DNA from: Actinomycetes bacterium
Lineage (GTDB): Bacteria > Actinomycetota > Humimicrobiia > JAHJRV01
Length of the DNA: 12,860 nt
Assembly (NCBI GenBank): GCA_030640275.1
Contig: DAOWJR010000052.1
Span: 1 to 12,860 of the forward strand
Direction of reading: 5' to 3'
Part shown: positions 6,422 through 12,860 of the stretch, piece after piece
Position numbering within the stretch: the first letter of the stretch is position 1
How the letters are laid out: each line of letters starts with the position of its first letter
Position numbers and translations under genes: made by a program
Notes under the pieces: model-generated
The model's database searches: none
What the model was told of the DNA's origin: nothing
What the model saw: the letters and a program-made list of their open reading frames with translations, nothing else

Positions 6422-8266
6422 ATGGCTCCCTATACAGTGGGTCATTTTAAAGTCTCTATGATATTAGAAGAAATGGGTTATAAGTTCAAAGAAGATGAGC
6501 GTTTTAAATTTTATCTAACAAATACCTTAGAGATGAAAGAACCTAAACAGATAAGCTTTCTCATTGACCTCGCTAAAGAAGGGTCGGAAGCAAAAAAGGT
6601 AAAGGAAGAGGTCCCTATTCTAGTTGTTTTAGGTAATCCTCCATATTCAGTTAGTTCAGAAAACAAAACAGAATTTATTGAAAATTTGATGAACGACTAT
6701 AAAGAAGATGTCAGAGATGAGCGAAACATTCAACCACTTTCAGATGATTATATAAAATTCATTCGATTTGCTCACTGGAAGATAGATCAATCTGGAAAAG
6801 GAATATTGGGTTTTATTACCAATAATTCCTATCTTTCGGGAATAATCCATCGGGGAATGAGGAGAAAGCTTTTAGAAACCTTTGACGAGATTTATATTTT
6901 AAATTTACATGGCTCTTCAAGAATCGGAGAAAAAACTCCTGAAGGCAGTAAAGATGAAAATGTCTTCGATATCCAGCAAGGTGTTGCAATTGCTCTGTAC
7001 ATAAAACACGAAAAACCACAAAAAGAGAAAAAGGTTTATTACACTGACCTATGGGGACTTAGAGAAGAAAAATATAAATACCTATTTAGAAATGACGTTC
7101 AAACAACCAAATGGCAGGAACTTGACCCTTTGGACCCTTACTATTTCTTTGTTCCGAAAGACTTTACATTTAAGGATGAGTATAAGAAATTTTGGAAAGT
7201 GACAGAGGTTTTTAGAAAATGGTCAAGTGGAGTAAAAACTCATAGGGATAATTTTGTTGTAGGACTTACAAAAGAAGAGATAATTCAAAGAATTCGAATA
7301 TTTACTGGAACTTTACCAAATGAGTTGGTTAGTCAAAGTTTAGAAATTAAGGATACAGGAACTTGGAAATTAGCTGAAGTAAGGAAAAAAGTAAAATATC
7401 AAAAATTAAAGAGTAAAATTTATTCTTATAATTACAGACCCTATGATATTAGATGGATTTGTTATGACTCCTCATTAATTGACAGAGATAGAGTAAATTT
7501 GATGAAGCACTTTTTATTTGAAAATGTGGCTTTAGCAACAACACGAAAATTAGCTGAAACTTCAAACTTTCAACATGTTTTCATATCTAAATATATTTCT
7601 GATATGGGATTTATCTCGAGTAGAACCAGTGAAAGTTGTTATTTTTTCCCTCTCTATCTATATTCTGATGAATCCAAAGGGCAACTGTTTGGTGAAAAAG
7701 CATATGAAACGGAATTCATCACTAATTTTACGTCTAAGTTTTTGCAATCAGTAAAGGAAGCTTTAGGAAAAGAACCAATTCCAGAGGAGATTTTTAACTA
7801 TATTTATGCTGTACTTTACTCTCCTATATATAGGAAGCGTTATGAAGAATTTCTTAAAATAGATTTTCCTAGAGTTCCTATGCCTTCTGATTATAAACCT
7901 TTTAAAACTTTAAGTAATCTCGGCAGAGAACTCGTTGAACTTCATTTACTCATACATCCTTCTCTTGATGAAACTGAAATTGGTTTTCCAGAAAGTGGCT
8001 CCAATACGGTTAAAAAAGTTAGCTATAAAGCAAAAACTCAAAGAATTTACATCAACAAAGAACAATATTTTGAAGGTGTTGCAAATGAAATCTGGCAATA
8101 CCGTATCGGAGCCTATCAGGTAATGCATAAATATTTAAAAGACAGAAAAGAACGAAAACTATCATTAGATGAAATCAATCATTATATGAAAGTAGCAAAA
8201 TCAATTCGCCTTACAATTGAATTACAAGAAAAAATTGATAAATTATATAAAAAAGTTAATTTTTAG
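6422..8266 (+). CDS. C-terminal fragment: N6-adenine methyltransferase catalytic region and Type ISP-like specificity domain
   Basis: The first ATG after the nonsense codon is at 6422. No ATG, GTG or TTG occurs in this frame between 6170 and 6422, so a re-initiated protein would lack motif I (DPAAG, coded at 6278-6292) and could not bind SAM normally. The 614-residue segment has NPPY (72-75, catalytic motif IV of N6-adenine methylases) and FITNNSYLSG (131-140). It then has a long specificity region with YNYRPYDIRWICYD (336-349) and FNYIYAVLYSPIYRKRYEEF (458-477), followed by LKIDFPRVP, hallmarks of the Type ISP C-terminal specificity domain. Apart from the missing upstream part the frame is undamaged, so the inactivation looks recent. 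No ribosome binding site precedes 6422, so independent translation is doubtful. Confidence 0.75.
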   Translation: MAPYTVGHFKVSMILEEMGYKFKEDERFKFYLTNTLEMKEPKQISFLIDLAKEGSEAKKVKEEVPILVVLGNPPYSVSSENKTEFIENLMNDYKEDVRDERNIQPLSDDYIKFIRFAHWKIDQSGKGILGFITNNSYLSGIIHRGMRRKLLETFDEIYILNLHGSSRIGEKTPEGSKDENVFDIQQGVAIALYIKHEKPQKEKKVYYTDLWGLREEKYKYLFRNDVQTTKWQELDPLDPYYFFVPKDFTFKDEYKKFWKVTEVFRKWSSGVKTHRDNFVVGLTKEEIIQRIRIFTGTLPNELVSQSLEIKDTGTWKLAEVRKKVKYQKLKSKIYSYNYRPYDIRWICYDSSLIDRDRVNLMKHFLFENVALATTRKLAETSNFQHVFISKYISDMGFISSRTSESCYFFPLYLYSDESKGQLFGEKAYETEFITNFTSKFLQSVKEALGKEPIPEEIFNYIYAVLYSPIYRKRYEEFLKIDFPRVPMPSDYKPFKTLSNLGRELVELHLLIHPSLDETEIGFPESGSNTVKKVSYKAKTQRIYINKEQYFEGVANEIWQYRIGAYQVMHKYLKDRKERKLSLDEINHYMKVAKSIRLTIELQEKIDKLYKKVNF

Positions 8267-8351
8267 CATAATTGTAAAATACAGCTAATATTTTAAGTAA
8301 AACAAGTAATTAATAAGAAAAGTAATTCCATTATGTTAAATTTTTTATGAC

Positions 8352-8751
8352 ATGAATAATTTCATTTTTAATAAAGAATCAGAAAATATTGAATTTAAAA
8401 AATCTGTTGGAGAATGGAAGGCAGTTATAAAAACAGCTTGTGCATTTTCTAATACGAGTGGAGGGCAGATAATTGTTGGTATATCAAACTCAGGAAAAAT
8501 AGTTGGTGTGGATGTTGGAAAAGATACAATTGAGGATTTGACAAATAAAATTATTAATAACACTGACCCAAAAGTTTACCCAAAAATTTCAGTAAAAGAA
8601 ATTGAAAAGAATGACAAGTGGTGATATTCAAAAAATGTTTAATGTAACAAGGGATACAGCAAATAGATATATAAAGAAACTCATTGAATTAGAAATAAGT
8701 GAGCGAAAAGGTAAAGGAAGAGCAATATATTATATTTTAAGAATCAAATGA
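8352..8751 (+). pseudogene. Remnant of an AlbA_2 (Schlafen-like) ATP-binding transcriptional regulator with its middle deleted
   Basis: Bases 8352-8624 code 90 residues of an AlbA_2 DNA-binding/ATPase-like domain: ESENIEFKKS, AFSNTSGGQIIVGISNSG, KIVGVDVG and DPKVYPKI are typical of its start. Bases 8611-8751, in the next frame, code a C-terminal winged-helix tail (DIQKMFNVTRDTANRYIKKL, then ERKGKGRAIYYIL), which in this family ends proteins of roughly 400-480 residues. The intervening part, including the GHKL-like ATPase segment, is missing. The two ends meet near 8611-8624 out of frame, consistent with one internal deletion of about 0.9 kb (size inferred from family length). No good RBS precedes 8352. 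Intact relatives often lie in defence or mobile islands, which suits the broken restriction gene 85 bp upstream. A 46-residue HTH peptide could in principle start at the ATG of 8611, but nothing supports its expression. Confidence 0.8.
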
Positions 8752-8762
8752 TCAAAAACCAT

Positions 8763-8810
8763 ATTTGCGTTACATTTGCGTCAGATTTGCGTCAGATTTG
8801 CGTCAGATTC
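8763..8810 (+). repeat. 11-bp tandem repeat (ATTTGCGTCAG), four copies plus a partial one
   Basis: Copies start at 8763 (ending TAC instead of CAG), 8774, 8785 and 8796, with a shortened copy from 8807 (ATTCGTCA). The unit is much richer in GC than its surroundings. Three units equal 33 nt, so any frame reads through the repeat without a stop as an 11-residue cycle. In the frame of the HTH remnant it stays open after the TGA until the TAG at 8824. It may be the decayed tail of that gene or an independent iteron-like element. Confidence 0.85.
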
Positions 8811-8823
8811 GTCATATTCAAGT

Positions 8824-8839
8824 TAGACATCTAGACATC
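8824..8839 (+). repeat. 8-bp direct repeat TAGACATC x2
   Basis: Two adjacent perfect copies directly follow the 11-bp repeat block. The rest of the 8752-8991 gap is AT-rich and shows no gene. Confidence 0.6.
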
Positions 8840-8978
8840 GCTGTTAACAATAAGTTATGAAAGGAATTGTAATATCAGACTGCTAAGAATGTATAGTTGT
8901 TTATTTTATATGTTAATAAAGGAAATATATTAAAACCATAATAAAAATACCATTTTATTATAAATAATCTAAAGATAT

Positions 8979-8984
8979 AGAGGA
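8979..8984 (+). promoter_or_regulatory. ribosome binding site of endonuclease V
   Basis: AGAGGA lies 7 nt before the TTG at 8992 and 13 nt before the ATG at 8998. The spacing favours the TTG. The two choices differ by only two residues. Confidence 0.65.
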
Positions 8985-8991
8985 AAAAGAA

Positions 8992-9711
8992 TTGAAAATG
9001 GCAAAGTTACATTCCTGGAATGTAACTCCAAAACAGGCAATTGCAATTCAACATAAACTTAGAGATAAAATTAAAACTTTTGATGATTTTGACTCTATAA
9101 AAACAGTTGGAGGAGTTGATGTTGGATTTATAAAAGAAAAAAATCTAAGTTGTGCTGCATTAGTAATTTTTAGTTATCCTGATATGAGAATTATAGATGT
9201 CATAAATAGTTCTGAACCAATAAGCTTTCCATATATTCCAACCTTCTTAGCTTTTAGAGAAGTACCCGTTGTACTTTCCTGTTTTGAAAAGTTAGAAAAT
9301 CCTCCAGATATATTAATTTTAGATGGACAGGGATATGCTCATCCAAGAAGAATGGGACTTGCATGTCATGTTGGAGTACTTTTAGATATACCAACAATAG
9401 GATGTGCAAAAAGTAGACTAGTAGGTGAGTTTAATATGCCTGATGAAAAGAAGGGTTCATATTCATACTTATATGATAAAGGAGAAATAATTGGAGCAGT
9501 TTTAAGAACCAGAGATAACATTTCTCCGGTATTTGTTTCAATAGGTCATAGAGTAAGTTTAAATACTGCTATAGAATTAATTTTAGATATGTCCATTACC
9601 AGAATTCCTGAACCAACCAAGATAGCAGACAGCGAAGTCAAAAAATATGCAAATAAAATTAGAGAGTCAAAATTAGAGCAAGAAAGCTTTTTTAAAAACT
9701 ATGGAATTTGA
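8992..9711 (+). CDS. nfi: Endonuclease V (deoxyinosine 3' endonuclease)
   Basis: A 239-residue cytosolic repair nuclease that nicks DNA at the second phosphodiester bond 3' of deoxyinosine, a product of adenine deamination. It is a standard-length family member with the RNase H-like core: Asp43 in GGVDVGF, the strand-separating wedge PYIP at 80-83, Glu90 in FREVP, Asp111 in LDGQGYAHPRRMG, K140 in GCAKSRLVGE, His186 in VFVSIGHRVSL, and Asp214 in the ADSEVKKYA helix. Metal-binding and lesion-binding residues all appear present, so it should be active. It is probably monocistronic: its own RBS, a 240-bp gap before it, and a tRNA gene after it. The start is TTG at 8992, or ATG two codons later. 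Confidence 0.95.
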   Translation: MKMAKLHSWNVTPKQAIAIQHKLRDKIKTFDDFDSIKTVGGVDVGFIKEKNLSCAALVIFSYPDMRIIDVINSSEPISFPYIPTFLAFREVPVVLSCFEKLENPPDILILDGQGYAHPRRMGLACHVGVLLDIPTIGCAKSRLVGEFNMPDEKKGSYSYLYDKGEIIGAVLRTRDNISPVFVSIGHRVSLNTAIELILDMSITRIPEPTKIADSEVKKYANKIRESKLEQESFFKNYGI

Positions 9712-9799
9712 AGAAAGAAATATATAATTTTCTTTAAAAATAGTTAATAATATAGATAGAAATTTTTTTAAATAATTAAAGAAACCTAGAGGAACAAAA

Positions 9800-9835
9800 A
9801 TGCTTGAAAGAGCAGCTGAAAAACTCTTTGTTTAA
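9800..9835 (+). other. 11-codon ORF with a strong ribosome binding site upstream of the tRNA
   Basis: AGAGGA (9788-9793) sits 6 nt before an ATG that opens MLERAAEKLFV and ends at TAA. The pairing of a good Shine-Dalgarno with a very short ORF suggests a leader peptide or the surviving 5' end of a lost gene. A weak hairpin (AAAGAG/CTCTTT) overlaps it. The rest of 9712-9866 is AT-rich with no other gene. Expression is unproven. Confidence 0.25.
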
Positions 9836-9866
9836 AAAAATTAATATTTTATTTATTATAATAGGT

Positions 9867-9941
9867 GGAGCATTCGTCTAGGGGCAAGGACACAGGCTTC
9901 TCAAGCCTGAAACACGGGTTCAATTCCCGTATGCTCCACCA
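9867..9941 (+). tRNA. tRNA-Glu (anticodon CUC)
   Basis: A complete cloverleaf can be drawn. The acceptor stem is GGAGCAT (9867-9873) with ATGCTCC (9931-9937), and the D arm is closed by GTC/GAC. The anticodon stem CAGGC/GCCTG encloses loop TTCTCAA with anticodon CTC at 9900-9902. A 4-nt variable loop follows, then T arm ACGGG-TTCAATT-CCCGT, discriminator A, and an encoded CCA (9939-9941). It reads GAG codons. No intron is present. The upstream bases GGT (9864-9866) can pair with ACC of the 3' end, extending the acceptor helix to 10 bp in the precursor. Confidence 0.96.
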
Positions 9942-10026
9942 ATTTCATTTTCTATTAATTGATTTTCTGCTTTTTTACCTATATTATTTTTAAATTTTCA
10001 TTGATTTTTACTGTTTTTTATTAATT

Positions 10027-10056
10027 ATTTGAAAAAAATATACAATTATTTCAAAT
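10027..10056. promoter_or_regulatory. Inverted repeat upstream of lon, candidate operator
   Basis: ATTTGAAA (10027-10034) and TTTCAAAT (10049-10056) are perfect 8-bp inverted arms with centres 22 bp apart, about two helical turns. They lie about 100 bp before lon in the 9942-10154 gap. They do not match the CIRCE element of HrcA. AT-rich composition makes chance plausible. I see no confident promoter or terminator elsewhere in the gap. Confidence 0.25.
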
Positions 10057-10141
10057 TTTTGCTAAAATAATAGTGAAAAGAGTCTTTAATATATTAGAAG
10101 ATTTAAAATTAAGTATTTAAAAATGATTAGAATAATAAAGG

Positions 10142-10146
10142 AAAGG
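10142..10146 (+). promoter_or_regulatory. ribosome binding site of lon
   Basis: AAAGG lies 8 nt before the ATG at 10155, with a second AAAGGA just upstream at 10137-10142. This supports the chosen start. Confidence 0.65.
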
Positions 10147-10154
10147 TATAAATA

Positions 10155-12557
10155 ATGAGAGATCATTTTAATAATCCAGGAATTTTTGAAATTCCAAAAT
10201 ATTTACCAGTAGTTGCAATGATACAATCCGTTGTTTTCCCTCATGTTTCTATTCCTATATTAGTAGGAAGAAAAAAGTCAATTAAGGCATTAGAATTTGC
10301 ACTCAAAAAAGATAAAATTGTTGCACTCATTACACAAAAAGATAAGGACAAAAGAAGTGTTAATTCCTCTAATTTATACACAATAGGAACTGCTGCAGAA
10401 ATCAGAAGTACACAAAAACAACCAGATGGAAGTATTAGATGTAATGTAGACGCAATCTGTAGAATAAAAATGACAGACTTTATTCAGGAAAGACCATTCA
10501 TCTTAGCAAAAGTAAAAAAAATGAAGTCGAAAATATTCCCAATAGAAGATAAAGAAATTGATGAATTAAAAACCTTAATAATGGCTCAAGTAGAACAGAT
10601 AATTGGATTAGGAGTACCATTTCCTTCTCATCTAACAATACCTGGAATGATAACTATTAGTGATTTGGATAAATTAACAGATATGCTTGCAGCCTATATG
10701 TTACCTTCAGAAAAAGAAAAGCAAGTTATTTTAGAAACACTTGATTTAAAAGAAAGATTGGGAAAATTAAGTATTTATTTAGATAAAGAGGTAAAAAAAT
10801 TTCAAGTTCAAAGCAAAATCATTAGTAAAGTTCAAAAAGAAATGGGTAAGACCCAAAGAGATTATTTTCTGCGTCAGCAATTAAAAGCAATACAAGAAGA
10901 GTTAGGAGAAGAAGACGAATTATCGGCAGAATTAAAGGAATTAAATGCAAAAATTAAAAAAACAAAAATGCCTAAAAATGCTGAGAAGAAAGCTCTAAAG
11001 GAGATAAAAAGACTTAAAACCATACCTCCAGCATCACCTGAATATTCATACATAAGAACATTTTTAGACTGGATGTTAGATATCCCATGGAGTAAAAAAA
11101 CAAGGGATAAACTGGATATTCCAGATGCTAAGAAAATTCTTGATGAAGATCATTATGATTTAGATAAGGTTAAAGAACATATATTAGATTACTTGGCTGT
11201 TAAAAAACTTAAAGGGAAAGCCAGAGGAACAATTCTTTGCTTTATAGGACCTCCAGGAACTGGTAAGACCTCATTAGGCCAATCTATAGCCAGGTCATTA
11301 AATAGAAAATTTATTAGAATGTCAATAGGTGGAATAAGAGACGAAGCTGAAATAAGAGGACACAGAAGAACTTATGTCGGAGCAATGCCAGGAAGGATAA
11401 TTTCAGGAATGGCTCAAGTAGGAACAATAAATCCAGTTTTTATGCTTGATGAAATAGATAAAATAGGAGCAGATTTTAGAGGAGATCCATCATCAGCACT
11501 ACTTGAAGTTTTAGACCCTGAACAAAATAATCAATTTAGAGATCATTACTTAGAAGTTCCCTACGATCTATCTAATGTTTTGTTTATTACAACGGGAAAT
11601 ATTTTAGATACTATCCCACCAGCTTTAAGAGATAGAATGGAGACACTAAATCTTCCAGGATATAGTAGAGAAGAGAAACTTCATATTGCCCAAAAATTTT
11701 TAGTACCCAAACAGTTAAAAGAACAGGGAATAGAAAAATATAAGGTTAAATTTTCAGATAATGCAATCTATGAAATTATTGAGAAATATACGGCTGAAGC
11801 TGGTGTTAGAAATCTTGAAAGAAGCATAGCTACAATTTGTAGAAAGATAGCAAGAGAAATTGTTTCTAATGAAGAACCACCCAAGAGAGTCATTTCAAGA
11901 AATTTAGAGAAATATCTTGGAGTTCCTAAAATTTATCCAAGTGAAATAGAGAAAAAAGATATGATTGGAGTAGCAACTGGATTAGCCTGGACATCTTATG
12001 GTGGAGATATAATATTAGTTGAAGCAACTCTATTTCCAGGTGATGGAAAAATAACATTAACTGGACAACTTGGAGATGTAATGCAGGAATCTGCAAAAGC
12101 CTCACTGAGTTATATTCGAAGTAGAGCTGAAAAATTAAAAATTGACAATAAAAAATTCAAAGATTTTGACCTTCACCTACATATACCAGCTGGAGCAATT
12201 CCTAAAGATGGTCCCTCTGCTGGTATAACAATGGCTACAGCTATGGCATCAATTTTTCAAAATAGACCTGTAAAACATGATGTTGGAATGACAGGTGAGA
12301 TAACTTTGCGAGGGAGAGTACTTCCAGTCGGAGGATTAAAATCTAAAATATTGGTAGCTCAAAGAGCAGGTTTAAAGAAAGTAATTATACCAGAAAAAAA
12401 TAAAAAAGACCTGAAAGATATACCAAAATCTGTTAAGAAAGCTTTAGATATAAAATTTGTTAATAATGTAGATGAAGTCTTTGATATAGCTATTGAAAAA
12501 GAAAAGGTAATAAAGAAAAAACCAGTCACAGAAAAGGCTAAATATATCTCAGCTTAA
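10155..12557 (+). CDS. lon: ATP-dependent Lon protease (LonA)
   Basis: An 800-residue soluble AAA+ protease that forms hexamers and degrades misfolded and regulatory proteins. Residues ~12-200 are the N-terminal substrate-binding domain, followed by a coiled-coil-rich helical region (~205-300, with DYFLRQQLKAIQEELGE). The AAA+ module has Walker A GPPGTGKT (365-372), Walker B FMLDEID (429-435), sensor-1 Asn482 and the AGVRNLER helix around 549-556. The C-terminal protease domain has catalytic Ser688 in KDGPSAG and Lys731 in GGLKSK, the Ser-Lys dyad at the same 43-residue spacing as in E. coli Lon. No membrane segment is present, so it is bacterial LonA and not archaeal LonB. Length is normal, with a short Lys-rich tail. 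It has its own RBS and runs convergently into gcvPB, sharing the bases TTAA at the stops. Heat-shock control is usual for the family but no known heat-shock element is visible. Confidence 0.98.
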   Translation: MRDHFNNPGIFEIPKYLPVVAMIQSVVFPHVSIPILVGRKKSIKALEFALKKDKIVALITQKDKDKRSVNSSNLYTIGTAAEIRSTQKQPDGSIRCNVDAICRIKMTDFIQERPFILAKVKKMKSKIFPIEDKEIDELKTLIMAQVEQIIGLGVPFPSHLTIPGMITISDLDKLTDMLAAYMLPSEKEKQVILETLDLKERLGKLSIYLDKEVKKFQVQSKIISKVQKEMGKTQRDYFLRQQLKAIQEELGEEDELSAELKELNAKIKKTKMPKNAEKKALKEIKRLKTIPPASPEYSYIRTFLDWMLDIPWSKKTRDKLDIPDAKKILDEDHYDLDKVKEHILDYLAVKKLKGKARGTILCFIGPPGTGKTSLGQSIARSLNRKFIRMSIGGIRDEAEIRGHRRTYVGAMPGRIISGMAQVGTINPVFMLDEIDKIGADFRGDPSSALLEVLDPEQNNQFRDHYLEVPYDLSNVLFITTGNILDTIPPALRDRMETLNLPGYSREEKLHIAQKFLVPKQLKEQGIEKYKVKFSDNAIYEIIEKYTAEAGVRNLERSIATICRKIAREIVSNEEPPKRVISRNLEKYLGVPKIYPSEIEKKDMIGVATGLAWTSYGGDIILVEATLFPGDGKITLTGQLGDVMQESAKASLSYIRSRAEKLKIDNKKFKDFDLHLHIPAGAIPKDGPSAGITMATAMASIFQNRPVKHDVGMTGEITLRGRVLPVGGLKSKILVAQRAGLKKVIIPEKNKKDLKDIPKSVKKALDIKFVNNVDEVFDIAIEKEKVIKKKPVTEKAKYISA

Positions 12558-12860
12558 TCGAATTTATATTTTAAAATAAGGTCTCTTGCAGCCTTAACCT
12601 CGTCCAGCCTTTTTATCTGAGTTTTATGCGGAGCAGACTTTAAAATTTCTGGATTTTCATTTGCTTCTTTTGCTATTTGTATCATCGCTTTAATAAACAT
12701 ATCCAGAGTTTCTTTATTTTCTGTTTCTGTTGGCTCTATCATAATTGCTTCATTTACAATCAGAGGAAAATAAATTGTCGGTGGATGAAAACCAAAATCC
12801 ATTAATCTTTTAGCAATATCTAAAGCTCTTATTCCCCTTTCTTTCTGCCAAATTGCTGAG
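12554..12860 (-). CDS. gcvPB: Glycine dehydrogenase (decarboxylating) subunit 2, C-terminal part (P-protein beta subunit)
   Basis: On the minus strand the frame is open from the right edge to the TAA at 12554-12556, giving the last 101 residues. The visible region begins IWQKERGIRALDIAKRL, runs through LMDFGFHPPTIYFPLIV and IEPTETENKETLDMFI, and ends with APHKTQIKRLDEVKAARD; all are typical of the C-terminus of GcvPB. The Met coded at 12800-12802 is internal, not a start. With GcvPA, this PLP enzyme decarboxylates glycine and loads the aminomethyl group on lipoyl-GcvH, feeding the GcvT domain of the fusion at 932-4924. The PLP lysine lies outside the window. gcvPA and gcvH may lie to the right (inference). 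Confidence 0.95.
   Translation of the reverse strand, partial: SAIWQKERGIRALDIAKRLMDFGFHPPTIYFPLIVNEAIMIEPTETENKETLDMFIKAMIQIAKEANENPEILKSAPHKTQIKRLDEVKAARDLILKYKFD

Larger units (their letters stand above)
5171..8266 (+). pseudogene. Single-polypeptide restriction-modification enzyme (Type IIG / Type ISP-like), interrupted by one in-frame TAA
   Basis: The two open segments 5171-6166 and 6170-8263 are in the same frame and together give 1030 residues in the expected order: PD-(D/E)XK nuclease, helical connector, gamma-type N6-adenine methyltransferase (motif I DPAAG at 370, motif IV NPPY at 489), and Type ISP-like specificity domain. No SF2 helicase region is present, so it resembles Type IIG-style enzymes rather than full Type ISP translocases (about 1500 residues). 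Only the TAA at 6167-6169 breaks it. It replaces the first Tyr codon of GVYYTP, the motif that opens this class of methyltransferase domain. Such enzymes cut foreign DNA and methylate host sites. As it stands the gene should make only the nuclease half, unless the stop is read through, is variable in the population, or is a sequencing error. No good RBS precedes 5171. Confidence 0.85.

Noticed and set aside
6816..7019. 67-codon minus-strand ORF
   Set aside because: It lies wholly inside the methyltransferase region, which has clear homology motifs in its own frame; no RBS or recognisable product.
7935..8128. Overlapping plus- and minus-strand ORFs of about 60 codons
   Set aside because: Both are shadows of the specificity domain of the restriction enzyme.
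5171..8266. Reassigned genetic code with TAA read as an amino acid
   Set aside because: TAA ends several intact genes in the window at the expected C-termini (fusion gene, lon, gcvPB), so a local nonsense change is far simpler.
8345..8563. 72-codon minus-strand ORF
   Set aside because: It is antisense to the AlbA_2 remnant, whose family motifs are on the plus strand.
8763..8839. CRISPR array
   Set aside because: The units are 11 bp and directly adjacent, with no unique spacers between them and no cas genes nearby.

Overview
The window is strongly AT-rich bacterial DNA. Genes start with ATG (one probable TTG) behind AGGAG- or AGAGGA-type ribosome binding sites, and TAA is the usual stop. The CCA end of the tRNA is encoded, and there is a bacterial-type Lon protease and a split glycine decarboxylase (the GcvPA/GcvPB type). 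This fits a low-GC anaerobic bacterium. An uncultured lineage such as Atribacterota (JS1-like) is my best guess from the fused one-carbon gene, but the sequence alone does not prove it.

Layout. Bases 1-764 hold the 3' part of an unrecognised gene that may be related to nucleotidyltransferases. Bases 932-4924 encode a 1330-residue fusion: a divergent serine hydroxymethyltransferase (GlyA), a decayed GcvT-like domain, then a GcvT domain that keeps its key residues. Bases 5171-8266 are a single-polypeptide restriction-modification gene (nuclease + N6-adenine methyltransferase + Type ISP-like specificity region). It is cut in two by one in-frame TAA, which falls inside the conserved GVYYTP motif and at the exact centre of a 19-bp perfect palindrome. 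Bases 8352-8751 are the two ends of an AlbA_2/Schlafen-like ATP-binding regulator whose middle is deleted, followed by an 11-bp tandem repeat. Bases 8992-9711 encode endonuclease V, 9867-9941 is tRNA-Glu(CUC), and 10155-12557 is lon. Bases 12554-12860 on the minus strand are the C-terminus of gcvPB, which overlaps the lon stop codon tail to tail.

How the parts relate. GcvPB and the GlyA-GcvT fusion belong to the same chemistry. Glycine decarboxylase passes an aminomethyl group through GcvH to GcvT, which makes 5,10-methylene-tetrahydrofolate. SHMT uses that compound with a second glycine to make serine, or runs the reaction backwards. Having SHMT and GcvT on one chain suggests coupled one-carbon transfer. 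The middle third of the window (5171-8840) reads as a decaying defence island between housekeeping genes. Endonuclease V and Lon are general DNA-repair and protein quality-control functions. The most interesting observations are the three-domain fusion and the palindrome-centred nonsense codon.
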